Source: Bacteroidota bacterium (GTDB lineage Bacteria; Bacteroidota; Bacteroidia; Bacteroidales; Dysgonomonadaceae). Taken from it: a stretch of 64,000 nt of DNA. The translations under genes and the position numbers were made by a program. Of this stretch, positions 34,064-42,698 are shown one piece after another (position 1 is the stretch's first letter; each line of letters opens with the position of its first letter). Below the pieces are notes generated by a model, which was not told where the DNA came from, searched no databases, and was given only the letters and a program-made list of their open reading frames with translations. The stretch lies in contig JAEWGM010000013.1 in assembly GCA_023388315.1 (NCBI GenBank), forward strand, positions 1-64,000. The letters are read 5' to 3'.

Positions 34064-34084
34064 TTACGAGTTACGAGTTGCGGG
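34064..34084. repeat. Heptanucleotide array, 3 units
   Basis: Three 7-base units TTACGAG, TTACGAG, TTGCGGG (AACTCGT class on the reverse strand) immediately upstream of the alaS start codon, inside the presumed 5' leader. More degenerate units continue to about 34110. Confidence 0.55.
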
Positions 34085-34200
34085 GGTTTGGATAGCGAGT
34101 TGCTGGTTCAACAAACCCCATTTTTGTTTTTAAGGTGCAAAGATACTATTTTATTGCATTTTATGGAACTGAAACCGAGATTAAGATTTAGCGTGAACTA

Positions 34201-34232
34201 TTGTCTTTTTATCTAAAAATTGAGTATTTTTG
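34201..34232 (+). promoter_or_regulatory. Promoter of the 73-residue ORF and merR
   Basis: TTG (34201-34203), 21 bases, then TATTTTTG (34225-34232), 30 bases before the ATG at 34263. Confidence 0.55.
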
Positions 34233-34262
34233 TATCCAATGAATATCAAAAATTGATTTATT

Positions 34263-34484
34263 ATGAACGTTATAGCTCATATAAACACAGATAGTCCAAC
34301 CGGCAGGAAGTTGATTCGCCAATTGCAGCAACACAAAAAAGTTGTTCGACTGGAGTATTCGGAGCCTGTAGATGAAGATGGAAATCCGATAAAAACCATT
34401 TCGGTGAGAGAATCCGCAAAACAAGCGTTTGAAGAGTTGGGAAAGAAATATAACGTTATTTTTGATAATAAATTCACGAACTAA
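34263..34484 (+). CDS. Small hypothetical protein (orphan antitoxin-like)
   Basis: A 73-residue protein with no family I can name. It has a beta-strand-like N-terminus (MNVIAHINTD), a basic helix (GRKLIRQLQQHKKVV), a strand-rich middle and a C-terminal helix (SVRESAKQAFEELGKKY). This layout resembles small ribbon-helix-helix or Phd-like antitoxins, but no toxin gene follows. A good promoter lies upstream and the merR gene starts 30 bases downstream, so it is probably expressed. The antitoxin comparison is only an impression. Confidence 0.6.
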   Translation: MNVIAHINTDSPTGRKLIRQLQQHKKVVRLEYSEPVDEDGNPIKTISVRESAKQAFEELGKKYNVIFDNKFTN

Positions 34485-34514
34485 ATCAATATCAATAAGA
34501 AATTTAACCTATAT

Positions 34515-34907
34515 ATGGGCAAACGAAAAAAACCAATTCAATTCAACGACAAGCGGCTTTTCTATTCCATTCAGGAAGTGGCCGACCATTTTGCCGTAAA
34601 CGTATCGCTGTTGCGATTTTGGGAAAAGGAATTCGACAATATCAATCCGAAAAAAACCGCCGGCGGAACGCGTCAATACACCAAAGAAGATATTCAGCAA
34701 GTGGAAATTGTGTATCATTTGGTAAAAGAAAAAGGGCTTACGCTGGAAGGCGCGCGCCAATCGCTAAAATCCAAAAAAGACGATATTGAAAAACGTGTGG
34801 AAGCAGTAGAAAGGTTGAAAGAAATAAAAAAAGAGTTGCTTTCTATGCAAGAAGAATTCAACAAGTTGCATGAACAGCAAAAATATACAAAAGCAGAAAT
34901 AGAGTAA
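34515..34907 (+). CDS. MerR family transcriptional regulator
   Basis: A 130-residue regulator. The winged helix is visible in LFYSIQEVADHFAVNVSLLRFWEKEF followed by the arginine-rich wing GGTRQYTKEDIQQV. A long C-terminal coiled coil (about 85-130) mediates dimerisation. There is no effector-binding domain or Cys cluster, so it is not a metal sensor of the usual kind. This MerR type next to alaS is common in Bacteroidota; its regulon is unknown. Confidence 0.87.
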   Translation: MGKRKKPIQFNDKRLFYSIQEVADHFAVNVSLLRFWEKEFDNINPKKTAGGTRQYTKEDIQQVEIVYHLVKEKGLTLEGARQSLKSKKDDIEKRVEAVERLKEIKKELLSMQEEFNKLHEQQKYTKAEIE

Positions 34908-34921
34908 TCTCCTATCAGTAA

Positions 34922-35277
34922 ATGGTTTCTGAAACCAGTCGCATAGGTTCTGACGTCCCACGCATCTTGAAAAGTTATGAGAAAGAGTGTTTTATTTTTA
35001 CGGAAAATTTTATTCGGATGACTTTTCCGGTCGATAATGAAGTTATCGCGCAAGCTACCGCGCAAGTTAAAAGCCTTATAACTATCTTAAGTAAACCAAT
35101 GAACCGTCAAGAAATACAAGAAAGACTTAATTTATCTCATCGGGAACACTTCCGTTTAAATTATTTAAACCCCGCATTAGAATTAGGCCTTATTGAACTA
35201 TCCCTAATAAACCCAATAGCCCATTACAAAAATACAAACTCACAGAATCGGGCATCAACTTAAAAAACAAATTATGA
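34922..35277 (+). pseudogene. C-terminal remnant of an AlbA_2/HTH-type ATP-binding regulator, frameshifted
   Basis: Reads RIGSDVPRILKSYEKE, then an HTH stretch (NRQEIQERLNLSHREHFR), then LNPALELGLIEL, which is the tail of divergent-AAA (AlbA_2) transcriptional regulators. The first 300 or more residues are missing. Near 35205 the frame slips by one base: the open frame ends at 35263, but the neighbouring frame continues with PLQKYKLTESGINLKNKL and a TGA at 35275-35277, which is the normal family ending. The TGA overlaps the ATG of the next gene. Confidence 0.75.
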
Positions 35278-36437
35278 GAAAAAACGTTCTTTTTTTATTA
35301 GCAACATTTTATTTTACAATTGCTTTAGCCGGAAACAACGTAAAAGTAGGCGCCGAAGCCACTGAAAAATATCTTCCATTGCTCAAAGGCAAGCGCGTAG
35401 CCGTTATGGCAAATCAAACCAGTATGCTGGGCTACCAACATTTGGTGGATTTTCTATACTCAGAAAAACAAAACGTGGTGGGTATTTTCTCGCCCGAACA
35501 TGGTTTTCGCGGCACAGCCGATGCCGGCGAGCACGTAGCCAGCTCAGTAGATGAAAAAACAGGAATTCCTATTTGGTCGTTATATAGTTCGGGTAGCAGC
35601 AAGCCCGGAGCCGACAAAATGAAGCAGTTTGATGTGTTGGTTTTCGATTTGCAAGACGTGGGCCTTAGGTTCTACACCTATTACGCCAGCATGGCACGAC
35701 TGATGGATGCCTGCGCCGAACACGGCAAAAAAATGATTATACTCGACCGCCCCAATCCGAACGGGTTTTATGTGGATGGCCCCATCTTGGATATGAAGCA
35801 TAAATCGGGTGTGGGGTGGTTGCCCATTCCCGTTGTCCACGGAATGACCCTGGGCGAACTCGCCCTGATGATAAACGGCGAAAAGTGGTTGCCGCAAGGA
35901 AGAACATGTGATGTAACCGTTATTCCTTGCGAAAACTACACACACCAAACGAGGTATGAACTGCCCATTCCTCCATCGCCCAATTTGCCGAATATTCATT
36001 CTATCTATCTCTATCCGTCAACCTGTTTGTTTGAAGGAACGGTTGTGAGCCTTGGACGTGGCACCTCGTTTCCGTTTCAAGCGTACGGCCATCCAAAATT
36101 TACCGGTTCCGATTTTTCGTTCACTCCCCGCAGTGTCCCCGGTGCTAAAAATCCGCCGTTACTGAACCAAAAATGTTACGGCGTGGATTTACGCAATCTT
36201 TCTCATGAGTACATCTGGGAAAATGGTTTCGATCTCTCCTACGTGATTGACGCGTACAAAAACTTGAAAATGGGGGATAAGTTTTTCTCATCCTTTTTCG
36301 AGAAACTCGTGGGTGTTGATTATATCAGAAAAGATATTGTGGCCGGAAAATCGGCGAAAGAAATAAAAGATAAATGGTTTTGCGATGTGGTAAAGTTCAA
36401 ACAACAGCGCCGTCCTTATCTTTTGTATGAAGAATGA
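35274..36437 (+). CDS. namZ: DUF1343 exo-beta-N-acetylmuramidase (NamZ-like)
   Basis: A 387-residue exported protein (signal peptide to about IALAGNN). It matches DUF1343, the family of NamZ enzymes (GH171) that remove N-acetylmuramic acid from the non-reducing end of peptidoglycan fragments. Visible signatures are KRVAVMANQTS, GIFSPEHGFRGTADAGE, DVLVFDLQDVGLRFYTY and LDRPNPNGFYVDG. Activity is inferred from the family. Its ATG overlaps the stop of the upstream regulator remnant (ATGA), and a terminator follows 30 bases after its stop. Confidence 0.88.
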   Translation: MRKNVLFLLATFYFTIALAGNNVKVGAEATEKYLPLLKGKRVAVMANQTSMLGYQHLVDFLYSEKQNVVGIFSPEHGFRGTADAGEHVASSVDEKTGIPIWSLYSSGSSKPGADKMKQFDVLVFDLQDVGLRFYTYYASMARLMDACAEHGKKMIILDRPNPNGFYVDGPILDMKHKSGVGWLPIPVVHGMTLGELALMINGEKWLPQGRTCDVTVIPCENYTHQTRYELPIPPSPNLPNIHSIYLYPSTCLFEGTVVSLGRGTSFPFQAYGHPKFTGSDFSFTPRSVPGAKNPPLLNQKCYGVDLRNLSHEYIWENGFDLSYVIDAYKNLKMGDKFFSSFFEKLVGVDYIRKDIVAGKSAKEIKDKWFCDVVKFKQQRRPYLLYEE

Positions 36438-36465
36438 TATCCAATAAAAGGATGTGAACCTAAAC

Positions 36466-36490
36466 GAAATGCGCTTTTAAGCGCATTTTT
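36466..36490 (+). terminator. Terminator of namZ
   Basis: Stem AATGCGCTT and AAGCGCATT with a two-base loop and a T tract. The T tract runs straight into the valS -7 element. Confidence 0.85.
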
Positions 36491-36493
36491 TTG

Positions 36494-36501
36494 TATTTTT
36501 G
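36494..36501 (+). promoter_or_regulatory. -7 element of valS
   Basis: TATTTTTG, 20 bases before the valS ATG, directly after the namZ terminator hairpin. Confidence 0.5.
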
Positions 36502-36520
36502 CACTTCATTTTAGTAAATT

Positions 36521-39172
36521 ATGGAAATCTCAAGCAAATATAATCCCGTTGAAGTAGAAGACAAGTGGTATAAATATTGGATGGACAACAAATTGTTCCA
36601 TTCCGAACCCGATGATCGTGAACCGTTTACAATCGTAATTCCTCCGCCAAATGTTACCGGCGTGCTGCATATGGGCCATATGCTCAACAACACCATCCAG
36701 GATGTGCTGGTGCGCCGTGCGCGGATGCAAGGAAAAAACGCCTGCTGGGTTCCGGGTACCGACCACGCTTCCATTGCCACCGAAGCCAAAGTGGTGGCCA
36801 AACTTGCTTCGGAAGGAATTAAAAAATCGGACCTCACTCGTGAAGAATTTTTGGAGCACGCTTGGGAATGGACGCATAAACATGGCGGAATAATTCTTGA
36901 ACAATTGAAAAAACTGGGCGCTTCGTGCGATTGGGATAGAACCGCTTTCACCATGGATGAAATCCGTTCGCAAAGTGTGATAAAAGTGTTTATCGACCTG
37001 TATAACAAAGGACTGATTTATCGTGGCGTGCGAATGGTGAATTGGGATCCGCAAGCGCTCACCGCCCTTTCAGACGAAGAAGTTATTCACAAAGAAGTGA
37101 ACGGAAAGCTATTCTATTTACGCTATCGGGTTGAGGGAGAAGACAATTATGCCATAGTCGCCACCACCCGACCCGAAACCATTATGGGCGATACGGCCAT
37201 GTGTATCCATCCCGATAATCCCAAAACGGCGCATCTGAAAGGCAAAAAAGTGATGGTGCCGCTCATCAATCGTGTAATTCCCGTGATTGAAGACGAATAT
37301 GTGGATATGGAATTTGGCACGGGTTGCTTGAAAGTTACGCCGGCGCACGATGTGAACGACTACGCGTTGGGAGAAAAATACAACTTACCCTCCATTGATA
37401 TTTTCAACCCCGACGGCACGCTCAACGAACACGGTGAAATGTACGCCGGGATGGATCGTTTTGATGTCCGCAAGAAAATAGAGAAAGATTTAGAGGCCGC
37501 AGGCCTTATGGAAAAAACAGAGCCTTACACCAACAAAGTGGGATTTTCAGAACGCACCGATGCCGTAATCGAGCCCAAACTCTCCATGCAATGGTTCCTG
37601 AAAACCGGTGAATTGGCAAAACCCGCTTTGGAAGCCGTAGAGAACAACACCATTCGCTTTTATCCCGAAAAATACAAAAGCACCTATCGATATTGGATGG
37701 AAAACATCCGCGATTGGAATATTTCACGTCAATTGTGGTGGGGCCATCAAATTCCGGCGTATTATGCCACGCCTCTCAGCAATACCGAAGGCAATGCCGC
37801 ACGAGAAATTATAATTGTAGCCGAAAACGAAGAAAAAGCGCGTGAAATAGCGGACAAACACCCCTCTCTTGGAGGAGCCGGGGGAGGTTATGATTTGCGC
37901 CAAGACGATGATTGCTTAGACACTTGGTTCTCATCTTGGTTGTGGCCTATTTCCGTTTTCGACGGCATCAACAATCCTGATAACAAAGACATTAACTATT
38001 ATTATCCGACTAGCGATTTGGTAACCGGGCCCGATATTATTTTCTTTTGGGTAGCGCGAATGATTATGGCTGGCTATGAATACCGTGCCCAGCCTTGTTT
38101 CCACAACGTGTATTTCACAGGAATCGTGCGCGATAAGATGGGTCGAAAAATGTCCAAACAACTGGGCAATTCACCCGACCCCATTGAACTGATGGAAAAA
38201 TACGGTGCCGATGGCGTGCGAATGGGTATGCTACTTTCGTCAGCTGCCGGAAATGATTTGCTGTTTGATGAACAGTTGTGCGAACAGGGACGCAATTTTA
38301 ACAACAAAATTTGGAACGCTTTCCGGTTGATTAAAGGGTGGAAAGTTACCCCCGGTGAATCTCCTGAGACCGCAAAAATCGCCATCAATTGGTTTAAAGG
38401 AAAATTATCGGAAACCATCGCGGAAATGAATGACTTATTCTCAAAATACCGTCTTTCGGAAGCATTGATGTTGCTTTACAAACTGTTTTGGGATGAGTTT
38501 TCATCGTGGTATCTCGAATTGGTGAAACCGGCTTACGGACAACCAATTGACAAAGCAACATACGATGCCACCCTTTCGTTTTTTGATGATTTGCTTCGTT
38601 TATTGCACCCCTTTATGCCGTTTATTACCGAAGAATTGTGGCAAGCACTTTATGAGCGCGAACAAGGCGACAGCATTATGATTGCCCGCCAACCCAAAGA
38701 AACAGATCCAGACAAAAAACTGCTTACACAATTTGAGGAGGTGAAACATATCATTGCCGGCGTGCGTACCATTCGGTTAGAGAAAAACATTCCGCAAAAA
38801 GAGTCTTTGGAATTGCAGGTAATTGGAAATTATAACGATAATTTCCAATCAGTTATATCAAAAATGTGTAACCTTTCGTCCATTTCCACAGTATCGGAAA
38901 AACAGGCGGGCGCATCTGGATTCCTTGTTGGAACTACCGAATTTACCGTGCCTTTGGCCGACAAAATGGATACCGAAGCCGAATTGAAAAAACTCCAGTC
39001 CGAACTGGAATATCTGGAAGGATTTTTACGTTCGGTACTCAAAAAACTAAGCAATGAACGGTTCGTGCAAAACGCGAAACCCGAAATTGTAGAAAACGAA
39101 CGCAAAAAACAAGCAGACGCGGAAAGTAAAATCGCATTACTGAAAGAGAATATTTCCGCACTGCAAAACTAA
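36521..39172 (+). CDS. valS: Valyl-tRNA synthetase
   Basis: An 883-residue class I synthetase. The HIGH motif is HMGH (50-53) and the KMSKS motif is KMSKQ in MGRKMSKQLGNSPDP. The CP1 editing domain, anticodon-binding domain and C-terminal coiled coil (last 65 residues) are all present. Between the editing domain and DTWFSSWLWP the segment KHPSLGGAGGGYDL (37858-37899) is encoded by a palindromic repeat-like stretch. The gene heads a run with nitroreductase and fructosamine kinase genes. Confidence 0.97.
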   Translation: MEISSKYNPVEVEDKWYKYWMDNKLFHSEPDDREPFTIVIPPPNVTGVLHMGHMLNNTIQDVLVRRARMQGKNACWVPGTDHASIATEAKVVAKLASEGIKKSDLTREEFLEHAWEWTHKHGGIILEQLKKLGASCDWDRTAFTMDEIRSQSVIKVFIDLYNKGLIYRGVRMVNWDPQALTALSDEEVIHKEVNGKLFYLRYRVEGEDNYAIVATTRPETIMGDTAMCIHPDNPKTAHLKGKKVMVPLINRVIPVIEDEYVDMEFGTGCLKVTPAHDVNDYALGEKYNLPSIDIFNPDGTLNEHGEMYAGMDRFDVRKKIEKDLEAAGLMEKTEPYTNKVGFSERTDAVIEPKLSMQWFLKTGELAKPALEAVENNTIRFYPEKYKSTYRYWMENIRDWNISRQLWWGHQIPAYYATPLSNTEGNAAREIIIVAENEEKAREIADKHPSLGGAGGGYDLRQDDDCLDTWFSSWLWPISVFDGINNPDNKDINYYYPTSDLVTGPDIIFFWVARMIMAGYEYRAQPCFHNVYFTGIVRDKMGRKMSKQLGNSPDPIELMEKYGADGVRMGMLLSSAAGNDLLFDEQLCEQGRNFNNKIWNAFRLIKGWKVTPGESPETAKIAINWFKGKLSETIAEMNDLFSKYRLSEALMLLYKLFWDEFSSWYLELVKPAYGQPIDKATYDATLSFFDDLLRLLHPFMPFITEELWQALYEREQGDSIMIARQPKETDPDKKLLTQFEEVKHIIAGVRTIRLEKNIPQKESLELQVIGNYNDNFQSVISKMCNLSSISTVSEKQAGASGFLVGTTEFTVPLADKMDTEAELKKLQSELEYLEGFLRSVLKKLSNERFVQNAKPEIVENERKKQADAESKIALLKENISALQN
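37861..37889. repeat. Palindromic repeat-like insert within valS
   Basis: CCCCTCTCTTGGAGGAG followed by CCGGGGGAGG. The wording matches the CTCCNNNGGAG-type dispersed repeats common between Bacteroidota genes. Here it is in frame and codes for Pro-Ser-Leu-Gly-Gly-Ala-Gly-Gly-Gly. Confidence 0.6.
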
Positions 39173-39192
39173 TTGGTTACACTTGAAAAAAA

Positions 39193-39921
39193 ATGAATTT
39201 AGAAGAAGTCTTGAGATTTCGCAGATCTGTGCGTTATTTCGACCCCAAAAAGGAACTCGACACAAACAGAGTGAGGCATTGCATTGAAATGGCAACGCTT
39301 GCCCCTAACAGTTCCAATATGCAACTGTGGGAATTTTATCATATTACCGACCCGCAAATAATGAAAAAGCTGTCTTATGCCTGCCTCAATCAACTGGCAA
39401 CAGAAACGGCAAAACAACTGGTTGTGTTTGTAACACGTAGAGATTTGCACCGAAAACGTTCAAAAGCGATTTTGGATTTTGAGAAAGCAAACATTGCCAA
39501 GCATAGCCCTGAAGATCGGTTGCAGTCACGCTGGAATAACCGCGTAAAATATTACAACAAACTGATGCCCTTTGTTTACAGCCGCTTTTTTTTCTTGCTG
39601 GGCTGGTTCAGAAAACTACTCGCGACGAGCATCAGCCTTTTTCGCCCGATTGTCACTAACGTTACCGAAAGCGATATGCGCGTGGTGGTTCACAAAACCT
39701 GCGGCTTGGCGGCTCAAACATTTATGATTGCGATGGCAAACGAAGGCTACGACACCTGTCCGCTGGAAGGGTTCGATAGCCGGCGTGTGAAGAAAGTGCT
39801 CAAATTGCCTCGCTCGGCCGAAATTAATATGGTGATTGCCTGCGGCATACGGGAGGGTGTGCGCGGCATTTGGGGCGACCGATTCAGAGTCCCGTTTGAA
39901 GATGTCTATAAACAAGTTTAG
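39193..39921 (+). CDS. Nitroreductase family protein
   Basis: A 242-residue FMN-dependent oxidoreductase fold. The N-terminal FMN phosphate-binding motif RRSVRYFD (10-17) and the later APNSSNMQLWEF are typical. The C-terminal part GIREGVRGIWGDRFRVP is family-like. An inserted stretch with aromatic residues (FVYSRFFFLLGWFRKLL, about 125-145) may contact the membrane. Physiological substrate unknown. It starts 20 bases after valS. Confidence 0.85.
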   Translation: MNLEEVLRFRRSVRYFDPKKELDTNRVRHCIEMATLAPNSSNMQLWEFYHITDPQIMKKLSYACLNQLATETAKQLVVFVTRRDLHRKRSKAILDFEKANIAKHSPEDRLQSRWNNRVKYYNKLMPFVYSRFFFLLGWFRKLLATSISLFRPIVTNVTESDMRVVVHKTCGLAAQTFMIAMANEGYDTCPLEGFDSRRVKKVLKLPRSAEINMVIACGIREGVRGIWGDRFRVPFEDVYKQV

Positions 39922-39927
39922 AAACCA

Positions 39928-40785
39928 TTGGATAAGCTAATCAGCTATATATCAGAGAGAGTAAATGCGTCGGTTGTGTCATATCAATCCGTTTCCGGTG
40001 GCGATATTTCTTCGGCATATTTGTTGCGGACAAATACGAAACAATATTTTCTAAAGGTCAATTCCAAGCCGTTTGCTCTCGAAATGTTTCTCGCGGAACA
40101 AAAAGGCTTGCGGGCTATCGAAAACACACGAACCATTGCGGTTCCACACGTACGTTTGGTGGATTCTTTCGAAAACAACGCCTTTTTGTTGATGGATTTT
40201 GTGGAAAGCAAACGTCCCGATTCAGAAGATTTTAAAGAGTTTGGTAAGCAATTGGCACTGCTTCATTCCATGACGTACGATTCATTCGGTTTTTCATCCG
40301 ATAATTTTATCGGAAGTTTACCGCAAAGCAATCAATTTCAGAACAATTGGTCTGAGTTCTACTGGAACGAACGTATTGAACCGCAAATAAACCTAGCTCT
40401 TGCCAACCAATTGCTTCGCAAAAACGAAATTCCCCAAAAAGGAAAAGCCATTGAAGTTTTCAACCAAATTTTTGGGGAAGTAAAACCATCACTTCTGCAC
40501 GGCGATTTATGGGGCGGGAACTACCTAATCTCCTCCAACGGATCGCCTTATCTTATCGATCCGGCAACGTATTACGGACATTCAATGGTGGATATCGCGA
40601 TGAGTAAATTGTTCGGCGGTTTCGGGACATCGTTTTACGACACGTATCACGAAATCATTCCAAAAACAGAAAACTATGCGCAACAAATAGAACTTTATCA
40701 ACTGTACTATCTGCTGGTACCTCTTAACTTATTCGGAAGCGGATATTATTCAGGAGTTTCTTCTGTCTTCCGAAAATACTTTTAG
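39928..40785 (+). CDS. Fructosamine kinase family protein
   Basis: A 285-residue FN3K-like kinase of the aminoglycoside-phosphotransferase fold. Bacterial members phosphorylate ribulosamines or fructosamines on glycated proteins and amines, leading to deglycation. The catalytic loop is LLHGDLWGGNYL with the metal motif YLIDPATYYGH after it. The N-terminal lysine is in YFLKVNS. The start is TTG at 39928, seven bases after the nitroreductase stop; no ATG gives a better N-terminus. Confidence 0.88.
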   Translation: MDKLISYISERVNASVVSYQSVSGGDISSAYLLRTNTKQYFLKVNSKPFALEMFLAEQKGLRAIENTRTIAVPHVRLVDSFENNAFLLMDFVESKRPDSEDFKEFGKQLALLHSMTYDSFGFSSDNFIGSLPQSNQFQNNWSEFYWNERIEPQINLALANQLLRKNEIPQKGKAIEVFNQIFGEVKPSLLHGDLWGGNYLISSNGSPYLIDPATYYGHSMVDIAMSKLFGGFGTSFYDTYHEIIPKTENYAQQIELYQLYYLLVPLNLFGSGYYSGVSSVFRKYF

Positions 40786-40797
40786 CGCACACATCAG

Positions 40798-40841
40798 CTA
40801 TAGCTATAATGAAAATACGCTTATTTTCGTTATTGCTATAG
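40798..40841. repeat. 44-base near-perfect palindrome before the DUF4143 ATPase gene
   Basis: Two 20-base arms beginning CTATAGC and ending GCTATAG with two mismatches and loop CGCT. It lies 13 bases after the fructosamine kinase stop and 16 before the -33 element of the next gene. It could be a terminator (a weak T-rich tail follows) or an operator. Confidence 0.7.
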
Positions 40842-40856
40842 TCATTTTTCACAATA

Positions 40857-40888
40857 TTTGGTTATCAGAATAACTATTTCTACCTTTG
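40857..40888 (+). promoter_or_regulatory. Promoter of the DUF4143 ATPase gene
   Basis: TTTG (40857-40860), 20 bases, TACCTTTG (40881-40888), 22 bases before the ATG. It is the best match to the consensus in the window. Confidence 0.8.
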
Positions 40889-40909
40889 CTAAATATCTCA
40901 CAAATAAAA

Positions 40910-42103
40910 ATGGATTCAATCCTCAACATATACCGCAAGTTAATATCCGCAGAAAAAACGGAATTCAAACGATATCTTCACAGCAATATTGACTGGAATG
41001 AAAGAATGACCTGCGTGATGGGAGCGCGAGGAACAGGAAAAACTACACTTGTATTGCAACATATTCGCGACAATTTTCCCGATAAAAATAAGGCGATATA
41101 CGTGAGTTTAGACAATCTTTGGTTTACAAAAAGAACGCTAGTGGATCTCGCGGAGCAGTTTTCGTTATATGGTGGTACGCATCTTTTTATTGATGAAGTG
41201 CACAAATATCCGAATTGGTCGATAGAAATGAAAAACGTGTACGACAATTTCCCTGAATTAAAAACAGTTTTTACAGGTTCGTCCATCTTGGAAATTTACA
41301 AATCGGACGCCGATTTGAGTCGCCGTGCGGTGAAATACGAACTACACGGATTATCGTTCCGCGAATATTTGGCATTGGAAAACCACATCGATTTACCAGC
41401 GCTCACACTACAAGAAATAATTGAAAATCACATCGATATAGCCGATAGCATCCGCAACAAAATAAAAATAATTCCTCTTTTCAAAAATTATCTCAAATAT
41501 GGTTATTATCCTATTTATAAAGAGGGAGTTAAAAACTATTTTTCGAAATTAGAAAATATAATTAACACCACGCTCGAAAGGGATTTGCCGTCTATAGAGA
41601 AAATTGATTATCAGGGAATCTATAACGTAAAAAAACTATTGATGCTGCTGGCGGCACTCGTGCCATACACGCCTAATATCGAAAAACTAAGCGCCGAAAT
41701 GCAGCTTAACAGAGCATCTACACTCAAATACCTGCACTACCTCAACAAGGCCGCTCTCACGCACCAACTGCTTGTTCCCAATAAAGGGATGAGCCTGCTT
41801 ACGAAGCCCGAAAAGGTGTACCTCAACAATCCGAATTTGGTTTACGCGTTAGGCGCGGAAATGGTAAATACGGGAAACATACGGGAAACTTTCTTCTTTA
41901 ATCAGTTGAATGTAAAACACAGCGTAAATTTACCCAAAAAAGGCGACTTTTTAATAGACAATACATATATCTTCGAAGTAGGTGGCAAAAACAAAAAATT
42001 TGAACAAATAAAAGATTTGGAAAACAGTTTCATTGCCGCTGATGACATTGAAATAGGAGCAGGAAATACAATACCTTTGTGGCTTTTCGGACTGCTTTAT
42101 TGA
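40910..42103 (+). CDS. AAA ATPase with C-terminal DUF4143 domain
   Basis: A 397-residue ATPase. Walker A lies in MGARGTGKTTLV (about 36-47), Walker B in HLFIDEVHKYPNW, and sensor-like Ser in VFTGSSILEIY. The C-terminal half is DUF4143, ending in NFFNQL-like FFFNQLNVKHSVN, KGDFLIDNTYIFEVGGKNK and the conserved PLWLFGLLY. These proteins are abundant in Bacteroidota and are suspected of roles in toxin-antitoxin or defence processes, without proof. ATG at 40910 follows a consensus promoter. A decayed paralogue of its C-terminus lies at 46410-46665 on the other strand. Confidence 0.88.
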   Translation: MDSILNIYRKLISAEKTEFKRYLHSNIDWNERMTCVMGARGTGKTTLVLQHIRDNFPDKNKAIYVSLDNLWFTKRTLVDLAEQFSLYGGTHLFIDEVHKYPNWSIEMKNVYDNFPELKTVFTGSSILEIYKSDADLSRRAVKYELHGLSFREYLALENHIDLPALTLQEIIENHIDIADSIRNKIKIIPLFKNYLKYGYYPIYKEGVKNYFSKLENIINTTLERDLPSIEKIDYQGIYNVKKLLMLLAALVPYTPNIEKLSAEMQLNRASTLKYLHYLNKAALTHQLLVPNKGMSLLTKPEKVYLNNPNLVYALGAEMVNTGNIRETFFFNQLNVKHSVNLPKKGDFLIDNTYIFEVGGKNKKFEQIKDLENSFIAADDIEIGAGNTIPLWLFGLLY

Positions 42104-42128
42104 TTAAAACCATAAAATTCAACCAACT

Positions 42129-42641
42129 ATGTTTGACGATTTTGACGATGATGATTTCGATTTCGGCGAATTTGACGACGATGACAACGATTATGTGAGT
42201 TCGTACGACAAAACCAAAGAAATGCCCATCTTTAAAAAGGCGATGGAAATTTCCGATACGGTGCGTGAAATTTGCGACCTCATTCCCGATGACGACGAAA
42301 TATTGAGCACATTCAAAGGCTTTATGTTATCGGACTCAACTATGATTCCCGCTAAAATTGCGGCTGCCGAAGGAGGCGACATTTACGATTTGCGGATGGA
42401 AAACGCCGCCATTATCCGCAAATGCGCCCGCGATTTAATGGTACAAAACCACAGTCTCGAAGCGTTTGGTTTTGAGCACGTGGAATATTATCAAATTGTC
42501 CGTCAACTGATTGAAGAGTTTCGACTGCTGTTTATCAAATGGGTAGAAAGTTTCGATAAATGGAACTATATTGTGGACGATTGGGGATTGTTTAACCCGC
42601 CGGGTGTCGGCCCGTTTGATAAAGACCCGCTGGATATGTAA
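42129..42641 (+). CDS. Hypothetical protein with acidic N-terminus
   Basis: A 170-residue protein starting with a run of Asp and Phe (about 1-22), followed by a helical domain. Motifs include FKKAMEISDTVREICDLIP, MIPAKIAAAEGGDIYDLRMENAA and FGFEHVEYYQIVRQLIEEFRLLFIKWVESFDKW. I believe it belongs to an uncharacterised Bacteroidota family, because the helical core looks well constrained. It starts 25 bases after the ATPase gene and may be co-transcribed. Confidence 0.7.
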   Translation: MFDDFDDDDFDFGEFDDDDNDYVSSYDKTKEMPIFKKAMEISDTVREICDLIPDDDEILSTFKGFMLSDSTMIPAKIAAAEGGDIYDLRMENAAIIRKCARDLMVQNHSLEAFGFEHVEYYQIVRQLIEEFRLLFIKWVESFDKWNYIVDDWGLFNPPGVGPFDKDPLDM

Positions 42642-42698
42642 CCCGCTCCGTTATGAAAATTATCCGGAACATTCGTCTTCTATTCACTTTTTACCAAG

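Noticed and set aside
34922..35263. Treating the 113-residue ORF as an intact small gene
   Set aside because: It begins in the middle of a known domain, and the true family ending lies in the next frame after a one-base shift.
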